This document shows positions 8,891-18,500 of a DNA stretch of 64,000 bases, one piece after another. Source of the stretch: Arthrobacter_B citreus (GTDB lineage: Bacteria > Actinomycetota > Actinomycetes > Actinomycetales > Micrococcaceae); NCBI RefSeq assembly GCF_042429235.1, contig NZ_JBHMBA010000008.1; one strand, given 5' to 3'. Within the stretch, counting starts at the first letter, position 1. Each line of letters begins with the position of its first letter. A model generated the notes under the pieces. That model saw only the letters and a list, made by a program, of their open reading frames with translations. It had not been told where the DNA came from and ran no database searches. Both the position numbers and the translations under genes were made by a program.

Positions 8891-9874
8891 ATGAGCTTCC
8901 CCCAGCACCGTCCCCGCCGGCTCCGCACCACTCCCGCCATGCGGCGGCTCACTGCTGAATACCGGCTGGACCCGGCCGAACTGATTCTTCCCGCCTTTGT
9001 CCGCGAGGGCATCACCGAGCCCAACCCGCTCACCTCCATGCCCGGTGTCGTCCAGCACACCCTGGACAGCCTGAAGAAGGCGGCAGCCGAAGCGGTTGAC
9101 CTGGGCGTGGGCGGCATCATGCTCTTCGGCATCCCCGCCGAGCGCGATGCCGTTGGAAGTGCCGGCACCGACCCCCACGGCATCCTCAACCGCGGCATTA
9201 GGGCCGTCCGTGACGAAGTGGGCGACGACCTGGTCATCATGAGCGATGTCTGCCTGGACGAATTCACCGACCACGGCCACTGCGGCGTGCTGGATGGGAA
9301 CGGCGTGGTGGACAATGACGCGACGCTGGAAATCTACGGCCGGATGGCCGTGGAGCAGGCACGCGCCGGAGCCCACGTCCTCGGCCCGTCCGGCATGATG
9401 GATGGACAAATCGCCGTCATCCGGCAGGCATTGGAGACGGCCGGCTACAAGGATGTAGCGCTCTTCGCCTACGCCGCGAAGTACGCCTCGGCGTTCTACG
9501 GCCCGTTCCGCGAAGCCGTGGACTCCCAGCTCAAGGGCGACCGCCGCACCTACCAGATGGACGCCGCAAACCGCCGGGAAGCTATCCTCGAAGTTGAACT
9601 GGACCTCGAAGAAGGCGCCGACATGGTGATGGTCAAGCCGGCCATGAGCTACCTGGACGTGCTGGCCGACGTGGCCGCCATGTCCCCGGTGCCCGTGGGC
9701 GCTTACCAGATCTCCGGCGAGTACGCGATGATTGAAGCGGCCGCCGCCAACGGCTGGATTGACCGCCGCCGGGCCATCGAAGAGTCCGTCCTGGGCATCA
9801 AGCGGGCCGGCGCCAACATGATTCTCACCTACTGGGCCACCGAGCTGGCGGCCTGGCTGAAGGAAAGCAAGTAA
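8891..9874 (+). CDS. hemB: Delta-aminolevulinic acid dehydratase (porphobilinogen synthase)
   Basis: Condenses two 5-aminolevulinates to porphobilinogen. The protein has 327 residues from the ATG at 8891. GGAAGG lies rather far upstream (about 14 bases). The two Schiff-base lysines are in YAAKYASAFYGPFR and VMVKPAMSYLD. The metal loop reads DVCLDEFTDHGHCG: two of the three zinc cysteines remain, and the middle position is Asp. This looks intermediate between zinc and magnesium types. Its stop and the hemL start share one base (TAATG). Confidence 0.95.
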   Translation: MSFPQHRPRRLRTTPAMRRLTAEYRLDPAELILPAFVREGITEPNPLTSMPGVVQHTLDSLKKAAAEAVDLGVGGIMLFGIPAERDAVGSAGTDPHGILNRGIRAVRDEVGDDLVIMSDVCLDEFTDHGHCGVLDGNGVVDNDATLEIYGRMAVEQARAGAHVLGPSGMMDGQIAVIRQALETAGYKDVALFAYAAKYASAFYGPFREAVDSQLKGDRRTYQMDAANRREAILEVELDLEEGADMVMVKPAMSYLDVLADVAAMSPVPVGAYQISGEYAMIEAAAANGWIDRRRAIEESVLGIKRAGANMILTYWATELAAWLKESK

Positions 9875-11202
9875 TGACCTCACCTGTCACCGCCATCTCA
9901 TCGTCCGAGGAACTCTTTGACCGTGCGCGGTCCCTGATGCCCGGCGGCGTGAACTCCCCGGTCCGGGCTTTCGGCTCCGTGGGCGGCACCCCCCGGTTCA
10001 TGGTTTCCGCCAAAGGCCCGTACATCACGGATTCCGAAGGCCGCGAATACGTGGACCTGGTCTGCTCCTGGGGTCCGGCACTGGTGGGCCACTCGCATCC
10101 CGACGTCATCGCCGCCGTCCACGCAGCCGTCGACAACGGACTGTCCTTCGGCGCCTCCACTCCGGCGGAAGCCGAGCTGGCGCAGCTGGTGATGGACCGG
10201 GTTCCCGCGGTGAAGCGCCTGCGGATGGTTTCCACCGGCACCGAGGCAACCATGACTGCGGTTCGGCTGGCCCGCGGCTTCACCGGCCGCAACCTGGTCA
10301 TCAAGTTTGCCGGCTGCTATCACGGCCACCTGGACGGACTGCTGGCCGCCGCCGGTTCCGGGCTGGCCACGCTGGCGCTGCCGGGCTCCGCCGGCGTCAC
10401 CGAGGCCACCGCCGCCGAAACGCTGGTGCTGCCCTACAACGACATCAAGGCTGTCGAGGCCGCCTTCGCCGAGCACGGCGCGAATATTGCCGCAGTGATC
10501 ACCGAAGCGGCGCCGGCCAACATGGGCGTTGTCACCCCCGAGCCGGGTTTCAACGCCGCACTGTCACGGATCACCACATCCCACGGCGCCCTGCTGATCC
10601 TCGATGAGGTCCTCACCGGTTTCCGCACCGGTCCGGCAGGATACTGGGGTCTCACCGGCGCGCACGAAGGCTGGGCACCGGACCTGTTCACCTTCGGCAA
10701 GGTCATCGGCGGAGGCATGCCCGTTGCAGCCCTTGGCGGCCGCGCCGACGTCATGGATTATCTGGCCCCGCTGGGTCCCGTCTACCAGGCCGGCACGCTG
10801 TCCGGTAATCCGATCGCCATGGCTGCCGGCGTTGCCACTCTGAAAGCTGCCACCGCCGAGGTCTACGCGAACGTTGACGCCCGCTCCGCTGAGCTGTCGG
10901 CCGCGGTGTCCGCGGAGCTGGACAAAGCCGGGGTGGACCACAGCATCCAGCGTGCCGGCAGCCTCTTCAGCGTGGCCTTCGGCACCTCGGCCGCGGGCGT
11001 GCACAACTACGAGCAGGCCCAGGCGCAGGAAGCGTACCGCTACAAGCCGTTCTTCCACTCGATGCTCGAGTCCGGGGTCTACCTGCCGCCGTCGGTCTTC
11101 GAGGCATGGTTCCTGTCCGGAGCGCACGACGACGCGGCCATGGAGCGCATTTACGCCGCCCTTCCGGCGGCGGCGAAGGCTGCGGCTGACGCCAAGCCGT
11201 AG
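9874..11202 (+). CDS. hemL: Glutamate-1-semialdehyde 2,1-aminomutase
   Basis: PLP enzyme that isomerises glutamate-1-semialdehyde to 5-aminolevulinate, taking the product of HemA. It has 442 residues, with the PLP-binding Lys in FTFGKVIGGGMPVAALGG, the family N terminus LMPGGVNSPVRAF, and the dinucleotide-aminotransferase pattern ILDEVLTGFR. It is the last gene of the operon and is followed within 20 bp by a strong intrinsic terminator. Confidence 0.96.
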   Translation: MTSPVTAISSSEELFDRARSLMPGGVNSPVRAFGSVGGTPRFMVSAKGPYITDSEGREYVDLVCSWGPALVGHSHPDVIAAVHAAVDNGLSFGASTPAEAELAQLVMDRVPAVKRLRMVSTGTEATMTAVRLARGFTGRNLVIKFAGCYHGHLDGLLAAAGSGLATLALPGSAGVTEATAAETLVLPYNDIKAVEAAFAEHGANIAAVITEAAPANMGVVTPEPGFNAALSRITTSHGALLILDEVLTGFRTGPAGYWGLTGAHEGWAPDLFTFGKVIGGGMPVAALGGRADVMDYLAPLGPVYQAGTLSGNPIAMAAGVATLKAATAEVYANVDARSAELSAAVSAELDKAGVDHSIQRAGSLFSVAFGTSAAGVHNYEQAQAQEAYRYKPFFHSMLESGVYLPPSVFEAWFLSGAHDDAAMERIYAALPAAAKAAADAKP

Positions 11203-11213
11203 CCCTGCACGCC

Positions 11214-11260
11214 AAAAAGGAGTCCCGCACCGGTCAGACCGGTGCGGGGCTCCTTTTTTT
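11214..11260. terminator. Bidirectional intrinsic terminator between hemL and metQ
   Basis: Stem GGAG-T-CCCGCACCGGT (11219-11234), loop CAG, complementary arm 11238-11253, flanked by A5 on the left and T7 on the right. The U tract therefore exists on either strand, and the element can end both the rightward hem operon and the leftward metNIQ operon. Confidence 0.95.
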
Positions 11261-11278
11261 GGGTAGTGCTCCGGAAGC

Positions 11279-12115
11279 CTAGAAGGCAGCCGTGACGTCG
11301 CCGTTGGGCCAGGTTTCCTCGATGTAGGACTTGACCTCGGGGGAGTGCAGCAGCTCTTCGAGCTTGTCGATCCGGGCATCCTTGTTGCCGGTCTTCCACG
11401 CCAGGAAGTTGGCGTACGGGTTGTCCTCGACGGACTCCACCAGCAGGGCATCCTCGGTGCTCAGTTCGGCGGCCAGGATGTAGTTTCCGTTGATGATCGC
11501 CAAGTCCACAGTCGCGTCGCTGAGGTCACTGACCAGCAGTTCGGGCTGGTTCTCGACGAACTCCAGGCCCTTGGGGTTCTGTTCGTCAGTCAGCGACAGC
11601 ACGGAAGCGTCGGCATCGACGTTTTCCAGCAGCCCGGCTCCTTCCAGCAGGGTCAGCGCGCGGGCCTGGTTGGAGGGGTCATTGGTGATGGCGATGCGGG
11701 CGCCGTCGCCAACCTCGGAGATGTCCTGGTGCTTTTCGGAGAACACGGCGTACGGTTCCACATGCACGCCGGCGCCGTGTTCAAAGTCGTAGCCCTGGGA
11801 CTCGACCTGCGACTCGAAGTAGGGCAGGTGCTGGTAGTAATTCGCATCCAGGGAACCGTCATCGAGGGCGATGTTGGGGGTGACGTAGTCGTCGAATTCC
11901 TTGATTTCCAGGTCCAGGCCGGTATCGGCAACCAGGTTTTCATCAATGAACTGCAGGATCTTGCCCTGCGGCAGCGGGCTGGCGCCCACGGTCAGGGTAA
12001 CGGGGTTCGCCGGATCGAGGGTATCCACGGTGGACGATGCTTCGTCGCCTCCGCAGGCGGAAAGGGCCAGGGCAGCGGCCACTCCGGTGGCAACAAGAGT
12101 CAGAGATTTACGCAA
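11279..12115 (-). CDS. metQ: Methionine ABC transporter substrate-binding lipoprotein
   Basis: NlpA/MetQ-family lipoprotein that captures methionine outside the membrane for MetNI. The signal peptide ends in the lipobox LSAC (Cys21), followed by GGDEASS. The mature part contains VTLTVGASPLPQGKIL and DLEIKEFDDYVTPN, typical of MetQ. I chose the TTG at 12115 because AAAGGA lies about 9 bases upstream of it. A TTG at 12133 would add six residues but has no ribosome binding site. The gene follows metI after a 164-bp gap. Confidence 0.9.
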   Translation of the reverse strand: MRKSLTLVATGVAAALALSACGGDEASSTVDTLDPANPVTLTVGASPLPQGKILQFIDENLVADTGLDLEIKEFDDYVTPNIALDDGSLDANYYQHLPYFESQVESQGYDFEHGAGVHVEPYAVFSEKHQDISEVGDGARIAITNDPSNQARALTLLEGAGLLENVDADASVLSLTDEQNPKGLEFVENQPELLVSDLSDATVDLAIINGNYILAAELSTEDALLVESVEDNPYANFLAWKTGNKDARIDKLEELLHSPEVKSYIEETWPNGDVTAAF

Positions 12116-12279
12116 GGAAAGCGTTCCTTTCAAGTGACCCGGGCGGGGAAACTTCCGGCCCGGACAGGGAGCAGCTAGCGGCTACTGGCTGCGGCTTCGC
12201 GTACCGCCGCACCGCGGACGGCGGGACGGCGGCACGGAAATTCTGGGTGGCAACGTGTGTTGCCTCTCCGGCGGGGTGT

Positions 12280-13110
12280 TCAGCGCCGGACACGTGCTTC
12301 GGAGACAGCGGAGGCGCGGTCACCGGAAACGGACGGAGCGGGGTCGGCGGATTCCGCCGGTGCTTCGGCCACACCGGCGGCGGCTGCTGCGGGCTCCGGG
12401 CGGCGCCGGCGCTTTCCCGACCCGCCGGCCGAGCGGTGGTCCACCCGCCGGGCAACAATGTCGCCGGTGATTTGGATGACCTGCACGATAGCCACGATCA
12501 CGATGATGGTCACCACCATGACGCCGCTGTCGAACCGCTGCACGCCGTAGTTGTAGGCCAGGCGGCCCAAACCGCCTCCGCCGACAATGCCGGCCATGGC
12601 CGAGTAGCCAACCAGCGTGACCATGGTGGTGGTCAGCGCAGCCACCAGGCCGGGCATGGCCTCGGGCAGCAGGACCTTGGTGACGATCTGCATCTTGGTT
12701 GATCCCATGACCAGTGCGGCGTCGATCTTTCCTCCGGAAACATCCCGCAGCGCCGTTTCCACCAGGCGGGCGAAGAACGGAATGGTGCCGATGCTCAGGG
12801 CCACGCAGGCAGCGATCGGCCCGATCGAGGTGCCGGTGATGATCCGGGCCAGCGGAATCAGCGTGACCATCAGGATGGCAAACGGAATGGAGCGCGTGAT
12901 GTTGACAATGATGTCGCTGACGATCCGGTTGATCACGGGGAAGGGCCGGAGCCCGCCCGGGGCACTGGTGTGCAGGAAGATCCCCAGCGGAAGGCCGATC
13001 AGCAGCGTCACGACGCCGGAGATCGCCACCATCTGCAGTGTTTCCACTATCGATTCGGGCAGCGCCTTGGTAATACCGGGGTTGTTCAGGAGCTCGGTGA
13101 GGAAATTCAT
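12280..13110 (-). CDS. metI: Methionine ABC transporter permease
   Basis: Integral membrane subunit of the MetNIQ importer. The N-terminal ~215 residues hold about five membrane segments and the ABC-permease EAA loop (LPEAMPGLVAALTTTM...GGGGLGRLAYNYG). The remaining ~60 residues form a hydrophilic Ala/Pro/Arg-rich cytoplasmic tail, so the 276-residue protein is longer than typical MetI (~217). Its start overlaps the metN stop by 4 bp. Confidence 0.93.
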   Translation of the reverse strand: MNFLTELLNNPGITKALPESIVETLQMVAISGVVTLLIGLPLGIFLHTSAPGGLRPFPVINRIVSDIIVNITRSIPFAILMVTLIPLARIITGTSIGPIAACVALSIGTIPFFARLVETALRDVSGGKIDAALVMGSTKMQIVTKVLLPEAMPGLVAALTTTMVTLVGYSAMAGIVGGGGLGRLAYNYGVQRFDSGVMVVTIIVIVAIVQVIQITGDIVARRVDHRSAGGSGKRRRRPEPAAAAAGVAEAPAESADPAPSVSGDRASAVSEARVRR

Positions 13111-14096
13111 GCTGCCACCTCCACGGCAACGCCCTGGTTGGCGAGATAGTCGGTGACGGCCTGCATGTCCGTGTGGACATCCAGCTGGATGCGCAGCCGG
13201 CCGAAGCGGCTGCCGGCGAGGGTTTCGACGCTTCCGGCCAGGACGTTGACATCCGTGTTGAAGCGCCGGGTCAGCGCGGAAAGCACGGGCTCGGTGGCGC
13301 TGCCGCCGGTGAGCAGCAGTTCCAGGACCGGTCCGGTGGGATCACCCGGAAGAAGCGGCGTGGGCGGCAGCGGGATGAGGGCCTTGGCCAGCCGGCCGCG
13401 GAGATTGGAGGCAACCTCGTTCAGGGGGCCCTGCTCGGCCACCTTTCCGGCTTCCAGCAGCGACACCGAATCACAGATGCGCTTCACCACATTCATCTCG
13501 TGCGTGATGATCAGCACGGTCAGTCCCAGCCGGTGCGACAGATCGGAGATCAGGTCAAGGATGTCGTCGGTGGTGGCCGGATCCAGTGCCGAGGTGGGCT
13601 CGTCGCACAGCAGGATGTCCGGGTCCGAGGCCAGGGCCCGGGCAATGCCCACCCGCTGCTTCTGGCCGCCGGACAGCTGGGCGGGATAGGCATCGGCAAA
13701 GCTTTCGAGGCCAACCAGGCGCAGCAGGGCCGAGACCTTGTCACGGATGTCCTGCTTCTTGGCGCCCACCAGCTCCAGGGGATGGGCGATGTTTTCCGCG
13801 GCCGTGCGCGAATCCATCAGGTTCGCGTGCTGGAACACCATGCCGATGCGGCGCCGGGCCGTGCGGATTTCGGAGTCTTTTACCGCGGTCAGTTCCCGGC
13901 CGTCGATGGTTACCGAACCCGACGTCGGCCGGTCCAGGAGTGTGAGGCAACGCACCAGCGTTGACTTGCCGGCGCCTGAGTGTCCGATGATCCCGTGGAT
14001 GGAACCCTTGGGCACGCTCAGGCTGACTCCGTCGAGCGCGGTGATGTCGCGGTCGCCCTGGCGGTATACCTTGCGCAGGTCGGTAACTGTGATCAT
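13107..14096 (-). CDS. metN: Methionine ABC transporter ATP-binding protein
   Basis: ATPase subunit of the methionine importer, 329 residues. Walker A GHSGAGKST (~38-46), signature LSGGQKQRVGIARAL (~141-155) and Walker B ILLCDEPTSALD (~161-172) are all intact. The C-terminal ~75 residues fit the NIL regulatory domain, which in E. coli MetN binds methionine and inhibits transport. The ATG is preceded by GAGG. It is the first gene of the leftward metNIQ operon. Confidence 0.94.
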   Translation of the reverse strand: MITVTDLRKVYRQGDRDITALDGVSLSVPKGSIHGIIGHSGAGKSTLVRCLTLLDRPTSGSVTIDGRELTAVKDSEIRTARRRIGMVFQHANLMDSRTAAENIAHPLELVGAKKQDIRDKVSALLRLVGLESFADAYPAQLSGGQKQRVGIARALASDPDILLCDEPTSALDPATTDDILDLISDLSHRLGLTVLIITHEMNVVKRICDSVSLLEAGKVAEQGPLNEVASNLRGRLAKALIPLPPTPLLPGDPTGPVLELLLTGGSATEPVLSALTRRFNTDVNVLAGSVETLAGSRFGRLRIQLDVHTDMQAVTDYLANQGVAVEVAA

Positions 14097-14382
14097 TGAT
14101 CCTCGTGGTCTACGTATCGGGGCTGGTCAGCGGCCGGATGACGGCACGGGAAAGTGCCGGGCACGTCCGGGTGCTGAGGCCTTTGCGGGTGTCTGCCAAT
14201 CACGTGGCACGAGACGCCGGGTCCGCCGGAGGGCTTGGGAAAGCAGGTCTCCGGGGGCGCGCCTGGGGCGCCATCAGCGCCAAACACACGTGTAATCATC
14301 TCATGTGCGGGCAGCCGGACAGAACTCGGCGCCGATCTGCGAAGTGATGTTGCGCCCCATGACGTGCGGGTGCGCCCATGTG
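14097..14382. other. Leader region between metN and the DEDDh exonuclease
   Basis: This 286-bp non-coding stretch must hold the metNIQ promoter. It contains a perfect ACACGTGT palindrome (14286-14293) and several GC-rich short inverted repeats. No S-box, SAM-II or SAM-IV consensus could be recognised on either strand, and no McbR-type operator was seen. The control of metNIQ is therefore open. Confidence 0.4.
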
Positions 14383-15066
14383 TCAGGAACGGGCAGGCCA
14401 TGCCCCGTCCACGACCGCCGCCGGATCCTTGCGCCGGAGATAGTCCTGGAAGCTGGCCGCCTGTGCCCCGGCCCAGCCAATCTGCGCCCGGTGCAGTTCC
14501 ACGGCGTCGCCGTGCAGCACCGGGTACCGTCCGGCCATGGCCCGGGCGACACCGATGGTGGCCATGACGTCGGCGGCTGAGGTGTGCGCGTTCTCAAAAC
14601 CGACGCCGTAGTGCTCGGTCAGCGCGGTCAGCGTGCGCTTGCCGCGGCGGTACCGGTCCACCTGCTTGTCCAAGATGTAGGGATCAATCACCGGCGCCGG
14701 CGCCGGGGCGGTCAGCCCGAAGCGTTCGCACTCCCGGTTCAGCACGGTGAAGTCATAGCAGGCGTTGAATGCCAGGACCGGAATGCCGGCAGCAAAATAG
14801 CCGCCGAGGACTCCGGCGATTTCAGCGGTCACTTCCGGGGCCGGGCGCCCTTCGGCCCTGGCTTTTTCGGTACTGACGCCGTGGATGGCGGCGGCCTCGG
14901 CGGGGATGTCCTCTTGGACCGCGGACAGCCATTCGTGGTGCTGCAGGACCTCGCCCTGCCCGTTCACCAGAATGATCGATGCGGTGACGATGCGGGCGGT
15001 GTGCGGGTCGCGGCCGGTGGTCTCAAGGTCAAAGGCCGCGTGGGGGAGTTCATGCCAGCTGTTCAT
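14383..15066 (-). CDS. DEDDh 3'-5' exonuclease (DnaQ-like)
   Basis: A 227-residue stand-alone exonuclease of the RNase T/DnaQ superfamily. All five catalytic residues are present: Asp13 and Glu15 (FDLETTGRD), Asp105 (FNACYDFTVLN), and His161 and Asp166 (HTSAADVMAT). It lacks polymerase or UvrC domains, so it is a proofreading-like or repair exonuclease acting on DNA 3' ends or small RNA. It is divergent from the alkyltransferase-like/AdnAB operon, and its start fits a leaderless promoter. The precise substrate cannot be inferred. Confidence 0.88.
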   Translation of the reverse strand: MNSWHELPHAAFDLETTGRDPHTARIVTASIILVNGQGEVLQHHEWLSAVQEDIPAEAAAIHGVSTEKARAEGRPAPEVTAEIAGVLGGYFAAGIPVLAFNACYDFTVLNRECERFGLTAPAPAPVIDPYILDKQVDRYRRGKRTLTALTEHYGVGFENAHTSAADVMATIGVARAMAGRYPVLHGDAVELHRAQIGWAGAQAASFQDYLRRKDPAAVVDGAWPARS

Positions 15067-15072
15067 GAAGCA

Positions 15073-15078
15073 AACGTA
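15073..15078 (-). promoter_or_regulatory. -10 element for leaderless exonuclease transcript
   Basis: TACGTT on the minus strand, exactly six bases before the ATG at 15066, so transcription would start at or next to the A of ATG. A weak -35 (CTTCGA) lies 17 bp further upstream. No Shine-Dalgarno is present. Confidence 0.5.
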
Positions 15079-15127
15079 CCGGCGGGCACTGACATTCGAA
15101 GATTCCGGGTGCCCGTGCGGCGGGGTC

Positions 15128-15133
15128 TAGTCT
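15128..15133 (+). promoter_or_regulatory. -10 element for leaderless alkyltransferase-like/AdnAB transcript
   Basis: TAGTCT exactly six bases before the ATG at 15140. No convincing Shine-Dalgarno precedes the gene. It would drive the whole ATL-adnA-adnB unit. Confidence 0.5.
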
Positions 15134-15139
15134 GGTGGC

Positions 15140-15544
15140 ATGCGCGATGAGTATGTCGAGGCCGTCCGGTCAGTGGTGGCGCTGATACCGGCCGGCAGGG
15201 TCCTCTCCTATGGGGACATCGCTGAGATTCTGCATGCCGGCGGTCCCCGGCAGGTGGGAGCCGTGCTGTCCCGCAGCGGCGAGGGCCTGCCCTGGTGGCG
15301 CGTCATCCGTGCCGGCGGCGAACCGCCCCGCTGCCATGAAAGGCGTGCCCTGGAGCATTACCGCAGCGAGGGGACTCCGCTGTCGGGAAAGCCCGACGAC
15401 GACGGCGGGGGTTACCGGGTGCGGATCGGCCCCGCCCGCTGGTTCCCCACGGAGGGGGACTGGACCGTGATCGAGAGCGTCCGGGCGGAGCTCGCGCGGC
15501 CGGAAACGGGAATGTCGGCGGGACATGATGAAGTAGAGGCATGA
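15140..15544 (+). CDS. Alkyltransferase-like protein (ATL)
   Basis: A 134-residue protein with the DNA-binding domain of O6-alkylguanine alkyltransferases. The acceptor motif PCHRV is replaced by PWWRV (residues 51-55), so Trp52 stands where the alkyl-accepting Cys would be and the protein cannot repair by transfer. The flipping residues are kept: Tyr24 in LSYGDIA and the Arg finger Arg37 in PRQVG. ATLs flip O6-alkylguanines and mark them for nucleotide excision repair. Its stop overlaps the adnA start by 4 bp, which suggests co-translation with the resection complex. Confidence 0.9.
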   Translation: MRDEYVEAVRSVVALIPAGRVLSYGDIAEILHAGGPRQVGAVLSRSGEGLPWWRVIRAGGEPPRCHERRALEHYRSEGTPLSGKPDDDGGGYRVRIGPARWFPTEGDWTVIESVRAELARPETGMSAGHDEVEA

Positions 15545-18500
15545 GCGTAAAACTGCAACTGGTTGGACCGTCGGCCGGAACCGCCGAAGCCCCGCAGCTG
15601 AGCCCGGACCAGCAGGCCGTGGTGGACCTGCCGTCGGGCAGCGGTCCGGTCCTGGTTCTGGGTGCTCCCGGCACCGGGAAATCGACGGTGCTGGTGGAAA
15701 CGGCCGTGGCCCGGATCGGCGCCGGGCTGGACCCGGCCGGCCTGCTGCTGCTTGCACCCACCCGGCTGGCTGCCGCTGCGCTGCGGGACAACCTCTCCGC
15801 CAGGCTGCGCGGCACGTTGAGCACGTCACCGGCGCGCACCTGGGCCTCCTACGCCTTTGACCTGATCCGCCGGGCCAAGGCCGAAGGGCGGCTGCCGTAC
15901 ATCACGCGGGCGCCCAAACTGCTGTCGGGCGCCGAGCAGGACGTCATCATCAAGGAGCTGCTGGAGGGACACGGGCAGCATGGCGTGCCCGCCCTGCCAT
16001 GGCCGGAATCGCTGGACCTTGCGCTGCCCACCCGCGGTTTCCGGCAGGAAATCCGGCAGCTCTTCGACCGCATCATCGAGTACGGAATTTCCGCGGAGCA
16101 GGTTGCCGAGCTGGGGCGGCGGCACGACCGCCCGGACTGGGTGGCGGCAGCCGCACTTTATGCCGAGTACCGCGACGTGCTGGACATCCGCATGCCGGAG
16201 GCTTTTGATCCGGCCGGGATCATCACCACCGCCCTGCAGATCCTGGAGTCCGACCCGGAATTCCTCGCCGCCGAACAGGAACGGCAACAGCTGATCCTCG
16301 TTGATGACCTGCAGGAGGCGAATCCCGCCATCCACGCCCTGCTCGGGCTGCTCAGCCGCGGACGGGATTCCGTGGTCACCGCGTGCCCAGACACCGTGGT
16401 GCAGGGCTTCCGCGGAGCCAGGCCGGACCTGCTGGGCAAACTCAGCGACACGCTGGGGGAGGGGCTGCAGACCTTCGTGCTGTCCGGGCCGCACCGGCTC
16501 ACCGGTTCCGTGGCCCGGGCCTGGCTTCGGACCGCTTCCCGGATCTCCGTGGTGGGGCAGCTTCCCCGCTACCGGACCGCCGTGCTGCCTGCCGCGCAGC
16601 AGATGGCCGGCGTGGAAGCGCCAAAGCCCCAAGCCGACGTCCAGGAGCCGGACGGGCGGGAACCGGTGGCGGAGGAGAGCGGCGAGGATGCCGGGCCCGC
16701 CGCCGGACGGGCCGAGGCCCACGTTGTCGATTCCCCCATGCACGAACTGCGCTACATCGCCCAGCGCATCCTCCAAGCCCAGCTGCTGGACGGGCGAAGC
16801 CTGGAAGAGATTGCCGTGATCGTGCGCACCGGCGGGCAGCTGGCCCGCATCCAGCGCTACCTCAGCGGACAGGGGATCGACGTCAAGGTGCCGGTCGCGG
16901 AGAAGGCGGTGCGGGACGAGGCGGCCGTGCGGCCGCTGCTTGAGGCGTTCGCCGTCGTCCTGGACCCCGCGCTGCTCACCCCGGAAGCTGCGGTTTCGCT
17001 GCTGACATCGCGGATTGGCGGGGCCAGCTCGATCGAGCTGCGCCGGCTGCGCCAGTCGCTGCGCCGCGAAGAGGTGCGCGGCGGGGGAGGGCGCACCAGC
17101 GACGCCCTGCTCGTGGAAGCCCTGCTCGATCCGCTGTCGCCCAGCGGCCTGGCGCTCGCCGGATTGTCGTGGGAGGCCCGCTCCGCCCAGCGCACCGCCG
17201 CCATGCTGCGGGCCGGAAGGGAGGCGGCCGCACAGCCCGGAGCCACCGCCGAAACTGTGCTGTGGGCGCTGTGGTCGGTGTCGGGGTGGTCGAAAAAGTG
17301 GGCCGAAACCGCTCTGGCCGGCGGCCCCGCCGGTGCCAGGGCAGACCGCGACCTGGACGCCATCATGGCCCTTTTCCAAACGGCCGAACGGTATGTGGAC
17401 CAGTTGCCCGGTTCCACTCCCGGGCAGTTCCTGGACTACCTGACCAGTTCCGAGCTGCCGATGGACACCCTTGCCGCCCGCGCCCAGCGCCGGGAGGCGG
17501 TGGAACTGCTCACGCCGGCCAGCGCCGCGGGCCGGGAATGGCCCATGGTGATAGTTGCCGGCGTGCAGGACGGCGTCTGGCCCAACCTGCGCCTGCGCGG
17601 TGAACTGCTGGGCAGCGGAGACCTGGTCGCTGCTGTCGAGCACGGTGACGGCTTCGCCCGGCACCGCAGTCCGCAGTCCCTGATGCACGCGATCCGGCAC
17701 GATGAACTGCGCAGCTTTTCCACCGCGATCTCGCGGGCCCGCGAGCTGCTGGTCTGCACCGCGGTGTCCTCCGACGACGAACAGCCTTCAGCCTTCCTGG
17801 ACCTGGTCGATCCGCTGCCCCCGGAGGCGGCGAAGCGCGAACGCACCGAGGTGCTGCGTCCCCTGACCCTGCGCTCCCTGGTGGCGGAACTGCGCGCCTA
17901 CGCTCAGCAGGCTCAGGAGAAGCCGGAGCTCGCCCGCGAAGCGGCGCACCATTTGGGCACCATGCTCAATCACCCGGTCCGGGTTCCGGGCGCCGCGCCC
18001 TCGGAGTGGTGGGGACTCGCCGAACTGTCCACCACCGCTCCGGTCATTCCGGAGGAGACGCCCATCCCGGTGTCACCGTCCAAGGTGGACGCCGTCATGA
18101 AGTCGCCGCTGAGCTGGTTCGTCTCAGCCGCCGGCGGCGAGCAGGCCACCGACTTCGCCCGGTCCCTGGGCACCCTGGTGCACCAGATTGCGCAGGACAT
18201 GCCCGATGCTTCCGGCGGCGAATACGTGCAGGAACTGGAACGCCGCTGGCCGACGCTGGGCATGAAGGACAACTGGGAAGGAAAACTTGATTTTCGCCGC
18301 GCCGAGACCATGGTGCGCAAGCTGGCCGCCTACGTCATCAGCATGCGCCAGGAAGGACGCTCGCTCGTGGACGTGGAGCGCGACTTCGCCGCTGAAGTGC
18401 CGGTGGAGATCCGTGGACACGAACGGACAGCGCTGCTGCGCGGACAGATTGACCGGCTGGAGATCGACGCCGAGGGACGGCTCTTCATCGTTGACCTCAA

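Noticed and set aside
12116..12133. Upstream TTG start of metQ
   Set aside because: It has no ribosome site, while AAAGGA is well placed for the TTG at 12115.
14097..14382. SAM riboswitch upstream of metNIQ
   Set aside because: Both strands were read for S-box, SAM-II and SAM-IV core sequences. None of the conserved cores was found, only GC-rich short hairpins.
15826..17700. 624-codon open frame antisense to adnA
   Set aside because: It is a shadow of adnA, whose helicase and nuclease motifs are clear. The antisense protein is His/Gly/Gln-rich without motifs.
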